Assembly (NCBI GenBank): GCA_022565595.1
Contig: JAIUML010000015.1
Span: forward strand, 38,167-102,166
From: Saccharospirillum sp.
Lineage (GTDB): Bacteria; Pseudomonadota; Gammaproteobacteria; Pseudomonadales; Natronospirillaceae
Reading direction: 5' to 3'
DNA: 64,000 nt
The translations under genes and the position numbers were made by a program. The number at the start of each line of letters is the position of its first letter. Within the stretch, counting starts at the first letter, position 1. Shown piece after piece: positions 1 to 9,132 of this stretch. The notes under the pieces were generated by a model. The model was given only the letters and a program-made list of their open reading frames with translations, searched no databases and had not been told where the DNA came from.

Positions 1-285
<285 letters not shown>

Positions 286-315
286 GCCGATTGAATTAAC
301 GGGAGAGTCCTAACA

Positions 316-1533
316 ATGAACGAAATTGCCGAACTGTCATACGCGCTTGATACCTTCTACTTTTTGATCTGCGGTGCTCTGGTCATGTGGATGGCCGCTG
401 GTTTCTCCATGTTGGAGTCTGGCCTTGTACGCGCCAAAAACACCACAGAAATCCTGACCAAGAACATCTCCTTGTACGCCATCGCCTGTATCATGTACCT
501 GGTCTGTGGTTACGCCATTATGTACGAAGGCGGCTTCTTCCTGGCCGGTATCACCGATGCCGGTGATGATTATTACTCGCCTTCTTCAGACTTCTTCTTC
601 CAGGTGGTCTTTGTTGCTACCGCCATGTCCATCATCTCTGGTGCCGTGGCTGAGCGTATGAAGCTGTGGGCATTCCTGGCATTCGCCGTGATCATGACTG
701 GCTTTATTTACCCAATGTCAGGTTCATGGACCTGGGGTGAGCTGGACGTGTTCGGTATGTACAACCTGGGTGATCTTGGCTTTAGTGACTTTGCCGGTTC
801 AGGCATCGTACACATGGCCGGTGCGGCTGCGGCTCTGGCGGGTGTTCTGTTGCTGGGTGCTCGTAAAGGCAAGTATGGCAAGAATGGCCAGATCAACGCC
901 ATCCCCGGTGCCAACCTGCCGCTGGCGACCCTGGGTACCTTCATCCTGTGGATGGGCTGGTTCGGTTTCAACGGTGGTTCTGTATTGCAAACCTCCACTA
1001 TCGATACTGCAAACGAAGTGGCCATCGTCTTCCTGAACACCAATACGGCCGCCGCTGGTGGTGCTGTTGCTGCCCTGATTCTGGCGCGCCTCTGGTTCAA
1101 GAAAGCTGACCTGACCATGGCCCTGAACGGTGCCCTGGCCGGCCTGGTGACCATTACTGCTGAACCTTCAACGCCTACTCCTTTCGTTGCGACCTTGTTC
1201 GGCATGATTGGTGGTCTGGTGGTGGTGTTCAGTATTGTTACCCTGGACAAACTGAAAATCGACGATCCCGTTGGTGCCATCTCCGTGCACGGCGTGGTGG
1301 GTCTGCTGGGCTTGCTGCTGGTGCCAATCACCAACTCTGATGCCAGCTTCTTCGGCCAGATCATCGGTGCTCTAACCATATTCATCTGGGTCTTTGTTTC
1401 CTCGCTCATCGTCTGGGGTATTATCAAGGCGGTCATGGGAATTCGCGTCAGCGAAGAGGAAGAGTACGAAGGGGTCGATATTGCCGAATGCGGTATGGAT
1501 GCCTATCCTGAGTTTACTACCAGCGGCAACTAA
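316..1533 (+). CDS. amtB: ammonium transporter AmtB
   Basis: Inner-membrane ammonium channel of the Amt/Rh family, 405 residues with about 11 hydrophobic segments. The twin pore histidines are visible at about residues 166 (GIVHMAG) and 325 (ISVHGVVG), and the family motif AGFSMLESGLVRAKNT lies near the start. There is no long signal peptide of the E. coli type. The start has GGGAGAG about 10 bp upstream. The gene sits between two P-II genes and ends at a strong terminator, so the second P-II gene is probably a separate transcription unit. Confidence 0.95.
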   Translation: MNEIAELSYALDTFYFLICGALVMWMAAGFSMLESGLVRAKNTTEILTKNISLYAIACIMYLVCGYAIMYEGGFFLAGITDAGDDYYSPSSDFFFQVVFVATAMSIISGAVAERMKLWAFLAFAVIMTGFIYPMSGSWTWGELDVFGMYNLGDLGFSDFAGSGIVHMAGAAAALAGVLLLGARKGKYGKNGQINAIPGANLPLATLGTFILWMGWFGFNGGSVLQTSTIDTANEVAIVFLNTNTAAAGGAVAALILARLWFKKADLTMALNGALAGLVTITAEPSTPTPFVATLFGMIGGLVVVFSIVTLDKLKIDDPVGAISVHGVVGLLGLLLVPITNSDASFFGQIIGALTIFIWVFVSSLIVWGIIKAVMGIRVSEEEEYEGVDIAECGMDAYPEFTTSGN

Positions 1534-1555
1534 GTTGACCGACAGGTAAACGATC

Positions 1556-1588
1556 AAAAAGCCCCGACTCGTTCGGGGCTTTTTTATG
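1556..1588 (+). terminator. rho-independent terminator after amtB
   Basis: Stem AGCCCCGA / TCGGGGCT with a 5-nt loop followed by a run of T. A-rich sequence precedes the stem, so it could also work in the other direction. It separates amtB from the downstream P-II gene. Confidence 0.9.
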
Positions 1589-1676
1589 CCCCAGGACTCA
1601 TATTCCCGTTTTGAACACTGCCCAGAGTGCGCTATCCTTGGGGTGAACCCCTTTGACTGGCCTATCTCCGAGGTAA

Positions 1677-2018
<342 letters not shown>

Positions 2019-2103
2019 CCTGGGCGTGATCCGTTAGCAGGGGCGTCAGCGATGCCCTTGCGCCTTAATGCTACATCTCCTCAATATTGCCTGATGGTCA
2101 GCC

Positions 2104-3054
2104 TTATTTGTACTGCTCAATCAGCCCCCGATACTCTTCGACCTGGCTGTCAAAGAGCGTATTCAACTCGTCCTCATCCATATAGACAACAGGCATGCGT
2201 ATAACGTCATTGGTGACCTCTATGAATCTCGGGTCTCTTGTTGCCGTCTCCAGTGCGCGTGACAGGATTTCGACCTGTGAGTCCGGTGTATTGGCGGGAA
2301 CGGCGACGACTCGAACGGCGTGCATGCTGACGTCATAGCCCAGCTCACGCAAGGTCGGTACATCCGGGTAATAGACGAGGCGATCGTCTGCGAGGCTAGC
2401 CAGTACCCGCATCTGGCCGGAGTCTGTGTAGGCGCTATGAGTGCCGCCGCTGAAAGCAACGTCAGCATCCCCCGATATGATGAGTGGAGCCATACCAGCA
2501 CCACCAGTGGTCGGCACGATTCGAAAAGACAGGCCCTCCTGATCTGCGATCAGGTTGATCATGAAACGATCCTGAATATTCTGTGAGGCATAAATCATGT
2601 TCGGGTTGCCGCGAGCGTAGTCCAGCAAACCCTGCCAATCGGAAAAGGGCGTGTCTGGGCCAGTCACCAGAGCGGGCTGATCCAGAGTAATACCCGCGAC
2701 ATAGCGAAAACTCTGGTAATCATAGGAAGCTGGAGTCGCCAGAGGTGCGAAGGTGAAAGGCAGTGACAAGCCATATTGAAAGAGGTAGCCCTGCTCTGGG
2801 CTGCTGGCGAGCATGGCCGCAGCAATGCCACCACCAGCGCCGGGTTGATGCAAGAGATTGACCGGCTGGCCCAATAATTCTGCCAGGATGGGCGCCAGAA
2901 CTCGGGCCTGCACATCGGTGCTGCCGCCGGGGTTAAAGCCAATCAGTAGAGTCAATGGACGGTCAGGAAAGTCTGAGTTGGCATGACTGGCAACGGGCAA
3001 GGCCAAACACAACAGGATGGCCAGAAGGGTACTTGAAATGACATCGTTGTTCAT
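2104..3054 (-). CDS. tripartite tricarboxylate transporter substrate-binding protein (TctC/Bug family)
   Basis: Periplasmic solute-binding protein of the Bug/TctC family, which captures carboxylates. The N-terminus is a Sec signal peptide (MNNDVISSTLLAILLCLALP, cleavage after ASHA), followed by FPDRPLTLLIGFNPGGSTD, typical of the family's first strand and ligand loop. The ATG at 3054 was chosen because GGAAG lies 7 bp upstream; the longer frame would need a TTG at 3078. About 316 residues, normal length. No TctA or TctB membrane gene is adjacent, so it is an orphan binding protein, as is common in this family. The ligand is unknown. Confidence 0.85.
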   Translation of the reverse strand: MNNDVISSTLLAILLCLALPVASHANSDFPDRPLTLLIGFNPGGSTDVQARVLAPILAELLGQPVNLLHQPGAGGGIAAAMLASSPEQGYLFQYGLSLPFTFAPLATPASYDYQSFRYVAGITLDQPALVTGPDTPFSDWQGLLDYARGNPNMIYASQNIQDRFMINLIADQEGLSFRIVPTTGGAGMAPLIISGDADVAFSGGTHSAYTDSGQMRVLASLADDRLVYYPDVPTLRELGYDVSMHAVRVVAVPANTPDSQVEILSRALETATRDPRFIEVTNDVIRMPVVYMDEDELNTLFDSQVEEYRGLIEQYK

Positions 3055-3309
3055 CGCTGTACTTCCACTCAGATCCAACGCCTTCAGATCCTTTGTGGCA
3101 CGTCAGAAACAATTCAACAGGAGCCTGCTGGAGTTGAAGCCGACACTCAGTTCGGGGTAACTGCTGAAAGTATAGCATTGCACCGCCAGGTTGCCATTTT
3201 TGACATCCCGACGGTTAGGAACGCTCTGGCACGGCGATATTTGCTGTGGGGCGAAAGGCGTTACCAGCGAGTCGTCATGCTGGCGGGAGGTGCCTTAGGC
3301 TTGCTTGCG

Positions 3310-3344
3310 CTAACGCAGAGGCCTATGGGCTGCATCTGCGTTAG
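3310..3344 (-). terminator. hairpin downstream of the 3357-5225 lipoprotein gene
   Basis: Perfect 10-bp inverted repeat CTAACGCAGA / TCTGCGTTAG with a 15-nt loop, just beyond the stop of the minus-strand gene. There is no T-run, so its role as terminator is only probable. The rest of the 3055-3356 stretch shows no convincing gene. Confidence 0.5.
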
Positions 3345-3356
3345 GGGTATCACCTC

Positions 3357-5225
3357 TTAGTCGTCTTCCTGCTCGTCGGTGTCCGGTATGACTCTCCACA
3401 CTGCGGTGCAATTGGAGCAAGTTCCTGCGGGGCTGGCGGTAAACCAGAGCGCATTGCCCACCAGCGTCAGGTTGTCGATAAAACGAAAGGACTGCTCCAG
3501 ACGAAGATTACCGCTACTTTGCCCCGAAATGGCGTAGATTCCTTGGCGAGCGGAATCGGTGACCCAGGCAAATTCACCAGCGGATACCGAACGCTCGCGG
3601 TTTGATTCGGCCCATACTGTTTCATCGTCGACCAGAACCGGAAGGGTACCACTGACGGTGCCATTGCTGATCCACCAGCGATTTCTCAATTCCTCGTCAG
3701 CATTGCTGGGGGATTGAAAAATGAAGCGATCACCGACAGCTAGCGTATTCCGGTTCAGAATATCCTGAACGGTCCAGCCAGCACCCAAACTGCTTTTCCA
3801 GTAGCCAGCGGTGCTCCCGATTGTGCCGTCGCTGTAGGCCAGCCTGGCATCAAAACGCCAGCCATTATTGGTGGTCATGTCCTCGTCATAGTGATTGGCG
3901 AAGAAATACAGGCGATCATTGGCGACGGTGACGTTATAGGCATTGCGAATGTCGGCGTTGGCAGGTTGATCCGGGTCGGGATTGAACAGCCGTGTTGTTG
4001 CTCCTGTACCAGACAGGTACCGCCACAGGGCCGGGCCATCGTCGTCGATCGCCTTGAAGTAGATACTGTTGCCGACACTGATCATTTCGGACGGCGCGCG
4101 ACGATTCGTTGAGCCGCTGTCCATGCGCCAAACTTCGGTGGTTGCGCCGGTTTCCGGGTTGATGCGGTGCAAACTTCTGTGGCCGCTTTCCGTGCTGGAA
4201 GCATAAAACGCCCCCTGATGCCCAATGAGTTTGTTACCCACGCCGCCATTGTAAGGTTCGAAGGAGGGCAGTCTGAATGCTCCTCCATCGGACGCCGCGT
4301 CAATGAAGAAGATCCGGTCACGGGTATCTGCTGGGTAGTAAGCTACAAAAGCCACGCGATCTCCGACCGAAGCGAACTGGCGCACATTCGGGTTAGTGCT
4401 CAGCCCCAGGGTATTGCCTGAAACAGCAAGCTGGGTACCTTCGGGGGTTCCGTCCGTCACCCATATATCGGCGCCGCCTCCGGCATCACTTGTCCGATCT
4501 ACCATAAAGTAGAGTTTGCCATTGTGTTCGTGTACCTGGTTTGTATTTCTGCGAATGGTGGTATAGGTTTCGTCGTCAAGCGCAATTTCGGTGGTGCTTT
4601 CCAGGCTCCCCAGGCTAGCCCAGAATTCCAGCCCATAGAACTTTTTGACGATAGCATAGGCGCCCGCAGAGAAAATCCGATTGGGATTTTCAAATCCAAG
4701 GTCCCTGCGCTCAAGCACACGATCGGCTGCAGTGCCCGGTGCTGCATCCGGGTCTTCCGGCATGGCTGTTAGAATGCTGGAGAGCCTTGTTCGGCCATCT
4801 TCCGCAGCGGCTTCAAGTTGCACCCAGTAGGGCTGATTGTTGGTCAAGTCGGCCAGGATGTAGGGTGAGGTAATGTCGTCCTTGTATTGAGCACCATTGT
4901 GAACAAGGCAGTTTTCCACGCCCCCAGTCAATGGCTCTTCAGCCAGGCAGAGATTGAATGTGACATCTGTGAAACTTGCCTGATTCCAATCGACGGTAAT
5001 GGTTGCATTGCCTTCTGACAGGCTCATGCTCAGACTCGGAAGTGGATCTGGATCTGGATCTGGATCTGGATCTGGATCAGGGTCAGTACCATTTTCTATT
5101 TCATCTTCTGTGGTGTCACCATTGCCATTGCCATTGCCATTGCCATTGCCATTGCCATTGCCATTGCAGGCAGCAAGCGTCAATGTCAGTAGTAATGCGA
5201 TAATCATGCGCGGGTCTAACGTCAT
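3357..5225 (-). CDS. predicted lipoprotein with Asn-Gly and Asp-Pro repeat linker and TDGT repeat
   Basis: Putative outer-membrane lipoprotein of about 622 residues. The start at 5225 (MTLDPRMIIALLLTLTLAAC) gives a clean signal peptide and lipobox LAAC, with AAGGTACC upstream; the longer frame has no signal. Asn after the Cys fits sorting to the outer membrane. Then come eight Asn-Gly pairs and a run of Asp-Pro pairs, both encoded by hexanucleotide repeats, a fibronectin-III-like segment, and a propeller-like body with one clear ELWxxDGTxxGT-type repeat (DIWVTDGTPEGTQL). The C-terminus has a CSNC pair. No catalytic motif is seen. It is divergent from the lipoprotein at 5980, across a region carrying the putative operator. 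Function unknown; a surface binding or adhesion role is a guess. Confidence 0.8.
   Translation of the reverse strand: MTLDPRMIIALLLTLTLAACNGNGNGNGNGNGNGNGDTTEDEIENGTDPDPDPDPDPDPDPLPSLSMSLSEGNATITVDWNQASFTDVTFNLCLAEEPLTGGVENCLVHNGAQYKDDITSPYILADLTNNQPYWVQLEAAAEDGRTRLSSILTAMPEDPDAAPGTAADRVLERRDLGFENPNRIFSAGAYAIVKKFYGLEFWASLGSLESTTEIALDDETYTTIRRNTNQVHEHNGKLYFMVDRTSDAGGGADIWVTDGTPEGTQLAVSGNTLGLSTNPNVRQFASVGDRVAFVAYYPADTRDRIFFIDAASDGGAFRLPSFEPYNGGVGNKLIGHQGAFYASSTESGHRSLHRINPETGATTEVWRMDSGSTNRRAPSEMISVGNSIYFKAIDDDGPALWRYLSGTGATTRLFNPDPDQPANADIRNAYNVTVANDRLYFFANHYDEDMTTNNGWRFDARLAYSDGTIGSTAGYWKSSLGAGWTVQDILNRNTLAVGDRFIFQSPSNADEELRNRWWISNGTVSGTLPVLVDDETVWAESNRERSVSAGEFAWVTDSARQGIYAISGQSSGNLRLEQSFRFIDNLTLVGNALWFTASPAGTCSNCTAVWRVIPDTDEQEDD
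5044..5079 (-). repeat. hexanucleotide repeat GGATCT encoding Asp-Pro run
   Basis: Five tandem GGATCT units plus one GGATCA on the plus strand, giving alternating Asp and Pro in the minus-strand lipoprotein. Unit gain or loss would change linker length without shifting frame. Confidence 0.9.
5119..5166 (-). repeat. hexanucleotide repeat CCATTG encoding Asn-Gly run
   Basis: Eight exact CCATTG units on the plus strand, read as eight Asn-Gly pairs directly after the lipobox cysteine. A frame-preserving microsatellite that can vary the spacer between lipid anchor and body. Confidence 0.92.
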
Positions 5226-5542
5226 TGTCGGTACCTTTTTTGTAGAATCATGGCAACTGAAAATCACCATCAAAAGATCTTGTCGTGGCCTTTCAAATAG
5301 CTCCATAAACTGCAGCAATGCTTTTTTAATGAAAAGCAGGACCTTTGCCGGGCTTATCAGGGGACAAGTTTGCTCAAGGAATAACGTCCTTATGTTTACT
5401 GCTGGTCCGCATTTTGGCCCCGCAGGAACTTCAGCAAGGCCCAAGCCGGGGGGTGGTACTAATGGCCGACCTTCTGCAGAGAGTCTGTCGCCACCTTTCT
5501 ATGAATACACCGGCCTAATAATGCAACAAAAGCAGGGGCAGA

Positions 5543-5576
5543 CAATTACCCGTTTGGGTTAGCCCAGCCCTCACCC
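5543..5576 (+). promoter_or_regulatory. putative operator, full copy 1
   Basis: CAATTACCC, GTTT, the palindrome GGGTTAGCCC, AGCC, CTCACCC. The same blocks with the same spacing recur at 13827 and 18923. It lies between divergent lipoprotein genes. Proposed, not shown, to bind the response regulator encoded at 19046. Confidence 0.6.
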
Positions 5577-5804
5577 AGAGGGCTTTACACTTCTTGTGTA
5601 ATGCGTGGGTATCTTGCTGATATTGAGTAGCATATTGTCGCTGACCCTCAAGTGAGCGATGCACAACTTTCGTTACTTGAGATCGTGAAGGTCGCGTTTA
5701 TTCGGTATGAACCTCATGCTTTTCAGGATGCTTTATGCATGCTTCTGAGCGGGCGAAAACATATTTCAGGGTAGTGCTTGTTTTATTAGATTAACCGCTG
5801 TCTT

Positions 5805-5814
5805 GGGTTAGCCT
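5805..5814 (+). promoter_or_regulatory. partial operator-like half (GGGTTAGCCT)
   Basis: Second GGGTTAGC motif in the same intergenic region, about 165 bp before the lipoprotein start at 5980. It lacks the flanking CAAT and CTCACCC blocks. The counterpart in the duplicated region is at 14096. Confidence 0.4.
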
Positions 5815-5979
5815 AAAAAGGGGATTGATTGGCAGGGGGATGTCTCGCAGTATAATCTTAAGATTATAAAAATCATCTTTCTAATATCCGAATAGTCTTA
5901 AAGAAAGCGCCGGATAAACATGCATGGCGTGGTCAAAATACTGGATGCTCCGATATCCGGAAAAAGGAAATGCGAAATC

Positions 5980-7257
5980 ATGAAACATCACCTCCCCGTT
6001 AAATTGTCGATGATGGCTATCATGATTGGCGCTCTTGTCGGTTGTGACAATGGCTCTTCAAGCTCCAACGAAAACGCGAACGTGACACCGGAAGACACAG
6101 AGCAGGAAACCGCCTCACTGCCGGAAACCAAGTGGCTGAGAGTCTACTCGGGTGACCTCTGCCCGATTGAAGGTGCGAGGGTGCTTGTGAACAACGACCA
6201 GGGGGCCCTCGTTGGCGAGCGAACCACTGATCAGGAGGGTCGCCTAGATCTTAATGACTTACCTGAAGAGGGAAGTCTGGGGGTTGTACGCAGACTGACG
6301 TTGTCGACATTTAGCGGAACCAGGACACTAACGGCCATTCAACACTACGACGTCGCCGTGCTTGGTGACGCTTCGACCATCCATTTTGCTGGTTCCGAAC
6401 CTGAGTGTGAGGAAGATTCGAATACCAATGCTGGAGCAATCACCGTGGTCATAGAGAATGCTGCGGACTTTTCCAGCTACAGATATTCCACAGGCAATAT
6501 TAATGATAGCCCACCAGACTCTCCACTGACGATTGGCCTTGAAGGGGATCAAGCCGTCATCATTGGCAATATTTCCGGTGGTGGCAGGCGCTACGCGCTG
6601 CTTGATATATCGACCCTGGAAGCCGGTGATGAAATCGAAATCTCACTTGACAAAGCGATGCGAGAGATTGATGTCACTGCCAATGCCGATGTGAATCCTG
6701 GTACAGTCAGCAATTATTGGTTCAGCGAATCGGGTCACCGCTTCAATCTGGGCAGTACGGGCTCTTTCGGTCCATCTGTGACTGTAGATACTCTGGATGA
6801 GCCGGGCAGAGTGGCGATTTACAGTCAATCTATACAAGATCCATCTCGCGTCGACGAATCCGTATTCGGTGATGCACAGACGGCTACTGAATTAGTATTT
6901 GAAGCGCGCAACAGCGATTTGCAAAGTGTCACGTTGGCGGATAATCGGTTTTACTACTGGACCTCTGTAGACCAAACCGGATTCACCCTGGGCCAGATTG
7001 ATTATGGCAACGTTGTTCATGGTTACATGGCACAGGGAGCGCCTGAGCCATTGGTAATGCCGGATGTCCCATCGGACCTATTGGTGCCTGGTGATGTAGT
7101 AGAGAATAAGTCCTTTCTTATCTATACGATGGATCCACTTGAATACTCATCATCAATGGCTGCTGCAGGGCTCAGAGTGAATGGCAATCGGGCGACTTTA
7201 ATTGGACCGGTTGATTACACTGAGGAGCGATCGGCTGTTTATAGTGCGCGGTGGTAA
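5980..7257 (+). CDS. predicted lipoprotein with carboxypeptidase-regulatory-like domain
   Basis: Lipoprotein of 425 residues. The start at 5980 (MKHHLPVKLSMMAIMIGALV, lipobox LVGC) has AAAAAGGAAA upstream; the frame's earlier ATG at 5920 would spoil the signal peptide. Residues about 55-125 (CPIEGARVLVNNDQGALVGE, then TTDQEGRLDLNDLP) resemble a carboxypeptidase-regulatory/Ig-like beta-sandwich. The rest is beta-rich with no recognised motif. The residue after the Cys is Asp, the classic inner-membrane retention signal of the Lol system, unlike the other lipoproteins here. It shares a divergent regulatory region with the gene at 3357-5225. Confidence 0.75.
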   Translation: MKHHLPVKLSMMAIMIGALVGCDNGSSSSNENANVTPEDTEQETASLPETKWLRVYSGDLCPIEGARVLVNNDQGALVGERTTDQEGRLDLNDLPEEGSLGVVRRLTLSTFSGTRTLTAIQHYDVAVLGDASTIHFAGSEPECEEDSNTNAGAITVVIENAADFSSYRYSTGNINDSPPDSPLTIGLEGDQAVIIGNISGGGRRYALLDISTLEAGDEIEISLDKAMREIDVTANADVNPGTVSNYWFSESGHRFNLGSTGSFGPSVTVDTLDEPGRVAIYSQSIQDPSRVDESVFGDAQTATELVFEARNSDLQSVTLADNRFYYWTSVDQTGFTLGQIDYGNVVHGYMAQGAPEPLVMPDVPSDLLVPGDVVENKSFLIYTMDPLEYSSSMAAAGLRVNGNRATLIGPVDYTEERSAVYSARW

Positions 7258-7463
7258 GGCTTTCTTTTCACAGCAATGGTAACCAAGCCAGAAAAACCTT
7301 ACTTGCATGCATGGATTTCAGTGGCCAGCTGTTCAATCGGCTTTACCGGCAACAGTGCTGCCGCACAAACAGGTCAGTGTTCGATCTTCCATGATGCCCA
7401 GAGTCTTGTTGAGGTGTTTTCTAGCAGTTGCGAATGGAATAGATTGAATTCATAAGGGTTGAA

Positions 7464-7483
7464 GGGGTCGTCAGAACGACCCC
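7464..7483 (-). terminator. hairpin between convergent lipoprotein genes
   Basis: GGGGTCGT / ACGACCCC stem with a 4-nt loop, immediately after the stop of the minus-strand gene at 7491. No strong T-run follows on either strand. The 7258-7490 gap holds only this and a weak 59-codon frame. Confidence 0.5.
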
Positions 7484-7490
7484 AATAGAA

Positions 7491-9065
7491 CTACGGCTCA
7501 ATACTAATCGGTAAAAAGATATTACCAGGAAAACTGACAGAGCCTGTTGCCGCACTTTCGGCTTCAAGGTTATAGAATAACTCAGTACCTTCGTTGGTAC
7601 CATCCGTTACCCATAATGCAAATCCGATACCTGAACGATCATTTCCGGAAAACAGCAAACGACCATCTGGCAGCACAAAGTGCGGTACTGGCCCACTATT
7701 TGTGGTGGAGCCACTGCCACCTGTGCCTGGGTTCAAGTCTTTGACGAGTCGAGTATTGTCGGTTGTACCGTCCGTTACCCAGAGCTCTCGGCCATGAGTG
7801 CTATCGTTCGCGACAAAATAGACGCGATCCTCTACTGCAACAAACCATTGAGGATCACTGTTATTGAAGGTTCCCGAACGAATGTCTTTCAACAAAAAGG
7901 TTCCCTCTGCAGAACCGTCCGTTACCCAGGGTTCCTGGCCATTTACGCCATCATCGGCTCGGAAGATGGCTTTACCGTCACCGATGGCCGTAATCCTGAA
8001 CGGGCTTGAGCTGTTTTCACCCGGATTGATGTCTTTGACCAGGTAGGTACCTGCTTCAGTACCATTGGTTGCCCAGAGCTCAATGCCTTCATTGGGTGTT
8101 TGGGCTCGAAACAGAATGAGTTCGTCTGAAATTTTTGTGAACTGTGCGTCAACACCTTCCCGGTTGTAATCATCTCTGATGGTCTTGACTTTATAGGTGC
8201 CTTCACTCGTACCGTCGGTTATCCATGGACCCCACTTTCCATTTTCTGCATCCTGAAAGTAGAAAATGGCTCTGCCATCATTGAGAGAGGTTAATCCTTG
8301 GGGCGATAGTCTTTCACTGTATATGACCTGTGTGCCGGCTACGGAACCATCGGTGACCATCAACCCCTGAAATTCAAACCCGGTTTCGGTATCAGGAATA
8401 AATAAACCGCTGAAAACAGCTTTACCATTCCCCAGAGGGGTTAGAAACTTTGGATCAATGTCTTCAGCGAGTACATTAGTACCCTGATCCGTGCCATCAG
8501 TCACCCAAAGGCTCCGTTTTGAGTCGCCTCCTGTGCTTCTGGCTGTAAAAACAACCTTTCCGTCATCGAGTTGGGTAAGGTTATTGGGGGAGGACCCATT
8601 GCTGTTGTAGATATTCTTTACCAGGTATGTACCAGACAATGTACCATCTGTACGGAAAAGTTCAGTTCCGGTATCGTCGTCCTCGCTGCCGGCGAAAAGG
8701 TAAACGTTTGGTGCCAATTCAACGGGCTGAGTGGCTGTAGACACGCCGCCACGGTTGCCAGCGAAGAGGTCAATCGGATAGAGCTCATTCGCGGTACTGT
8801 CTACACTGACCCAGAATTCGCTGCCGTACCCTGGTACGTTGGCTACGAAGAGAATACCCTGTGCCAGTTCAGTGTCGTCAACATTCGTGTCTGAACCGCT
8901 ATCATCATTTTCCGAATCTTCATTCCCGGGCGGCACGGTTTCCGCTTGCGTATTATCATCAGTGTCTTCTGTATCATTTGACGACGAACTGGCAGAGTCA
9001 TTGCAGCCCTGGAGTGCCAGCACGGTCGTTAGAACGAATAGAGTCGACTTTAATTTGAGTGTCAT
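7491..9065 (-). CDS. predicted lipoprotein with many ELWxxDGTxxGT repeats
   Basis: Lipoprotein of 524 residues. The start at 9065 (MTLKLKSTLFVLTTVLALQG before Cys) is supported by AGGTAGG upstream; the track's longer frame adds 12 residues. After an acidic Asp/Glu/Asn-rich linker, the body is built of about eight to nine repeats of the form ELWVTDGTxxGTxLVKDIxxG with YFVAND or IFRADD strands between them. This is the ELWxxDGTxxGT (hyalin-like) repeat family, expected to form a beta-propeller. No enzyme motif is seen. It is the last gene of a probable minus-strand operon with 9133 and 12301. Confidence 0.82.
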   Translation of the reverse strand: MTLKLKSTLFVLTTVLALQGCNDSASSSSNDTEDTDDNTQAETVPPGNEDSENDDSGSDTNVDDTELAQGILFVANVPGYGSEFWVSVDSTANELYPIDLFAGNRGGVSTATQPVELAPNVYLFAGSEDDDTGTELFRTDGTLSGTYLVKNIYNSNGSSPNNLTQLDDGKVVFTARSTGGDSKRSLWVTDGTDQGTNVLAEDIDPKFLTPLGNGKAVFSGLFIPDTETGFEFQGLMVTDGSVAGTQVIYSERLSPQGLTSLNDGRAIFYFQDAENGKWGPWITDGTSEGTYKVKTIRDDYNREGVDAQFTKISDELILFRAQTPNEGIELWATNGTEAGTYLVKDINPGENSSSPFRITAIGDGKAIFRADDGVNGQEPWVTDGSAEGTFLLKDIRSGTFNNSDPQWFVAVEDRVYFVANDSTHGRELWVTDGTTDNTRLVKDLNPGTGGSGSTTNSGPVPHFVLPDGRLLFSGNDRSGIGFALWVTDGTNEGTELFYNLEAESAATGSVSFPGNIFLPISIEP

Positions 9066-9132
9066 GCTACTACCTACCTGTTTGATTTTTAGTAAATCCA
9101 TTAGCTGAGCACCGAAAGGTGCTCATTGTTTA

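Larger units (their letters stand above)
5174..5850. repeat. duplicated divergent intergenic region, copy 1
   Basis: This stretch, from the signal-peptide codons of the minus-strand lipoprotein across the gap before the gene at 5980, aligns with 13459-14130. Shared blocks include GGGTCTAACGTCATTGTCGG, CCTAATAATGCAACAAAAGC, the 34-bp operator-like element, TTGTGTAATGC and GCGTTTATTCGGTATGAA. The copies differ by many substitutions and small indels, so the duplication is old. The gap 5226-5979 contains no convincing gene. Confidence 0.85.

Noticed and set aside
708..1436. 242-codon frame opposite amtB
   Set aside because: Shadow of the strongly biased amtB coding strand; no family features.
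4391..4400. GGGTTAGTGC inside the 3357-5225 lipoprotein gene
   Set aside because: Resembles the operator core but lacks the right half and both flanks, and lies inside coding sequence; treated as chance.
4999..5562. 187-codon plus-strand frame with Gly-Ser and Pro-Leu runs
   Set aside because: It is the reverse side of the hexanucleotide repeats in the 3357-5225 lipoprotein gene; the low-complexity runs are shadows.
7276..7455. 59-codon plus-strand frame between convergent lipoprotein genes
   Set aside because: No ribosome site, weak signal-like segment, no recognised similarity; its end runs up to the hairpin. More likely chance.
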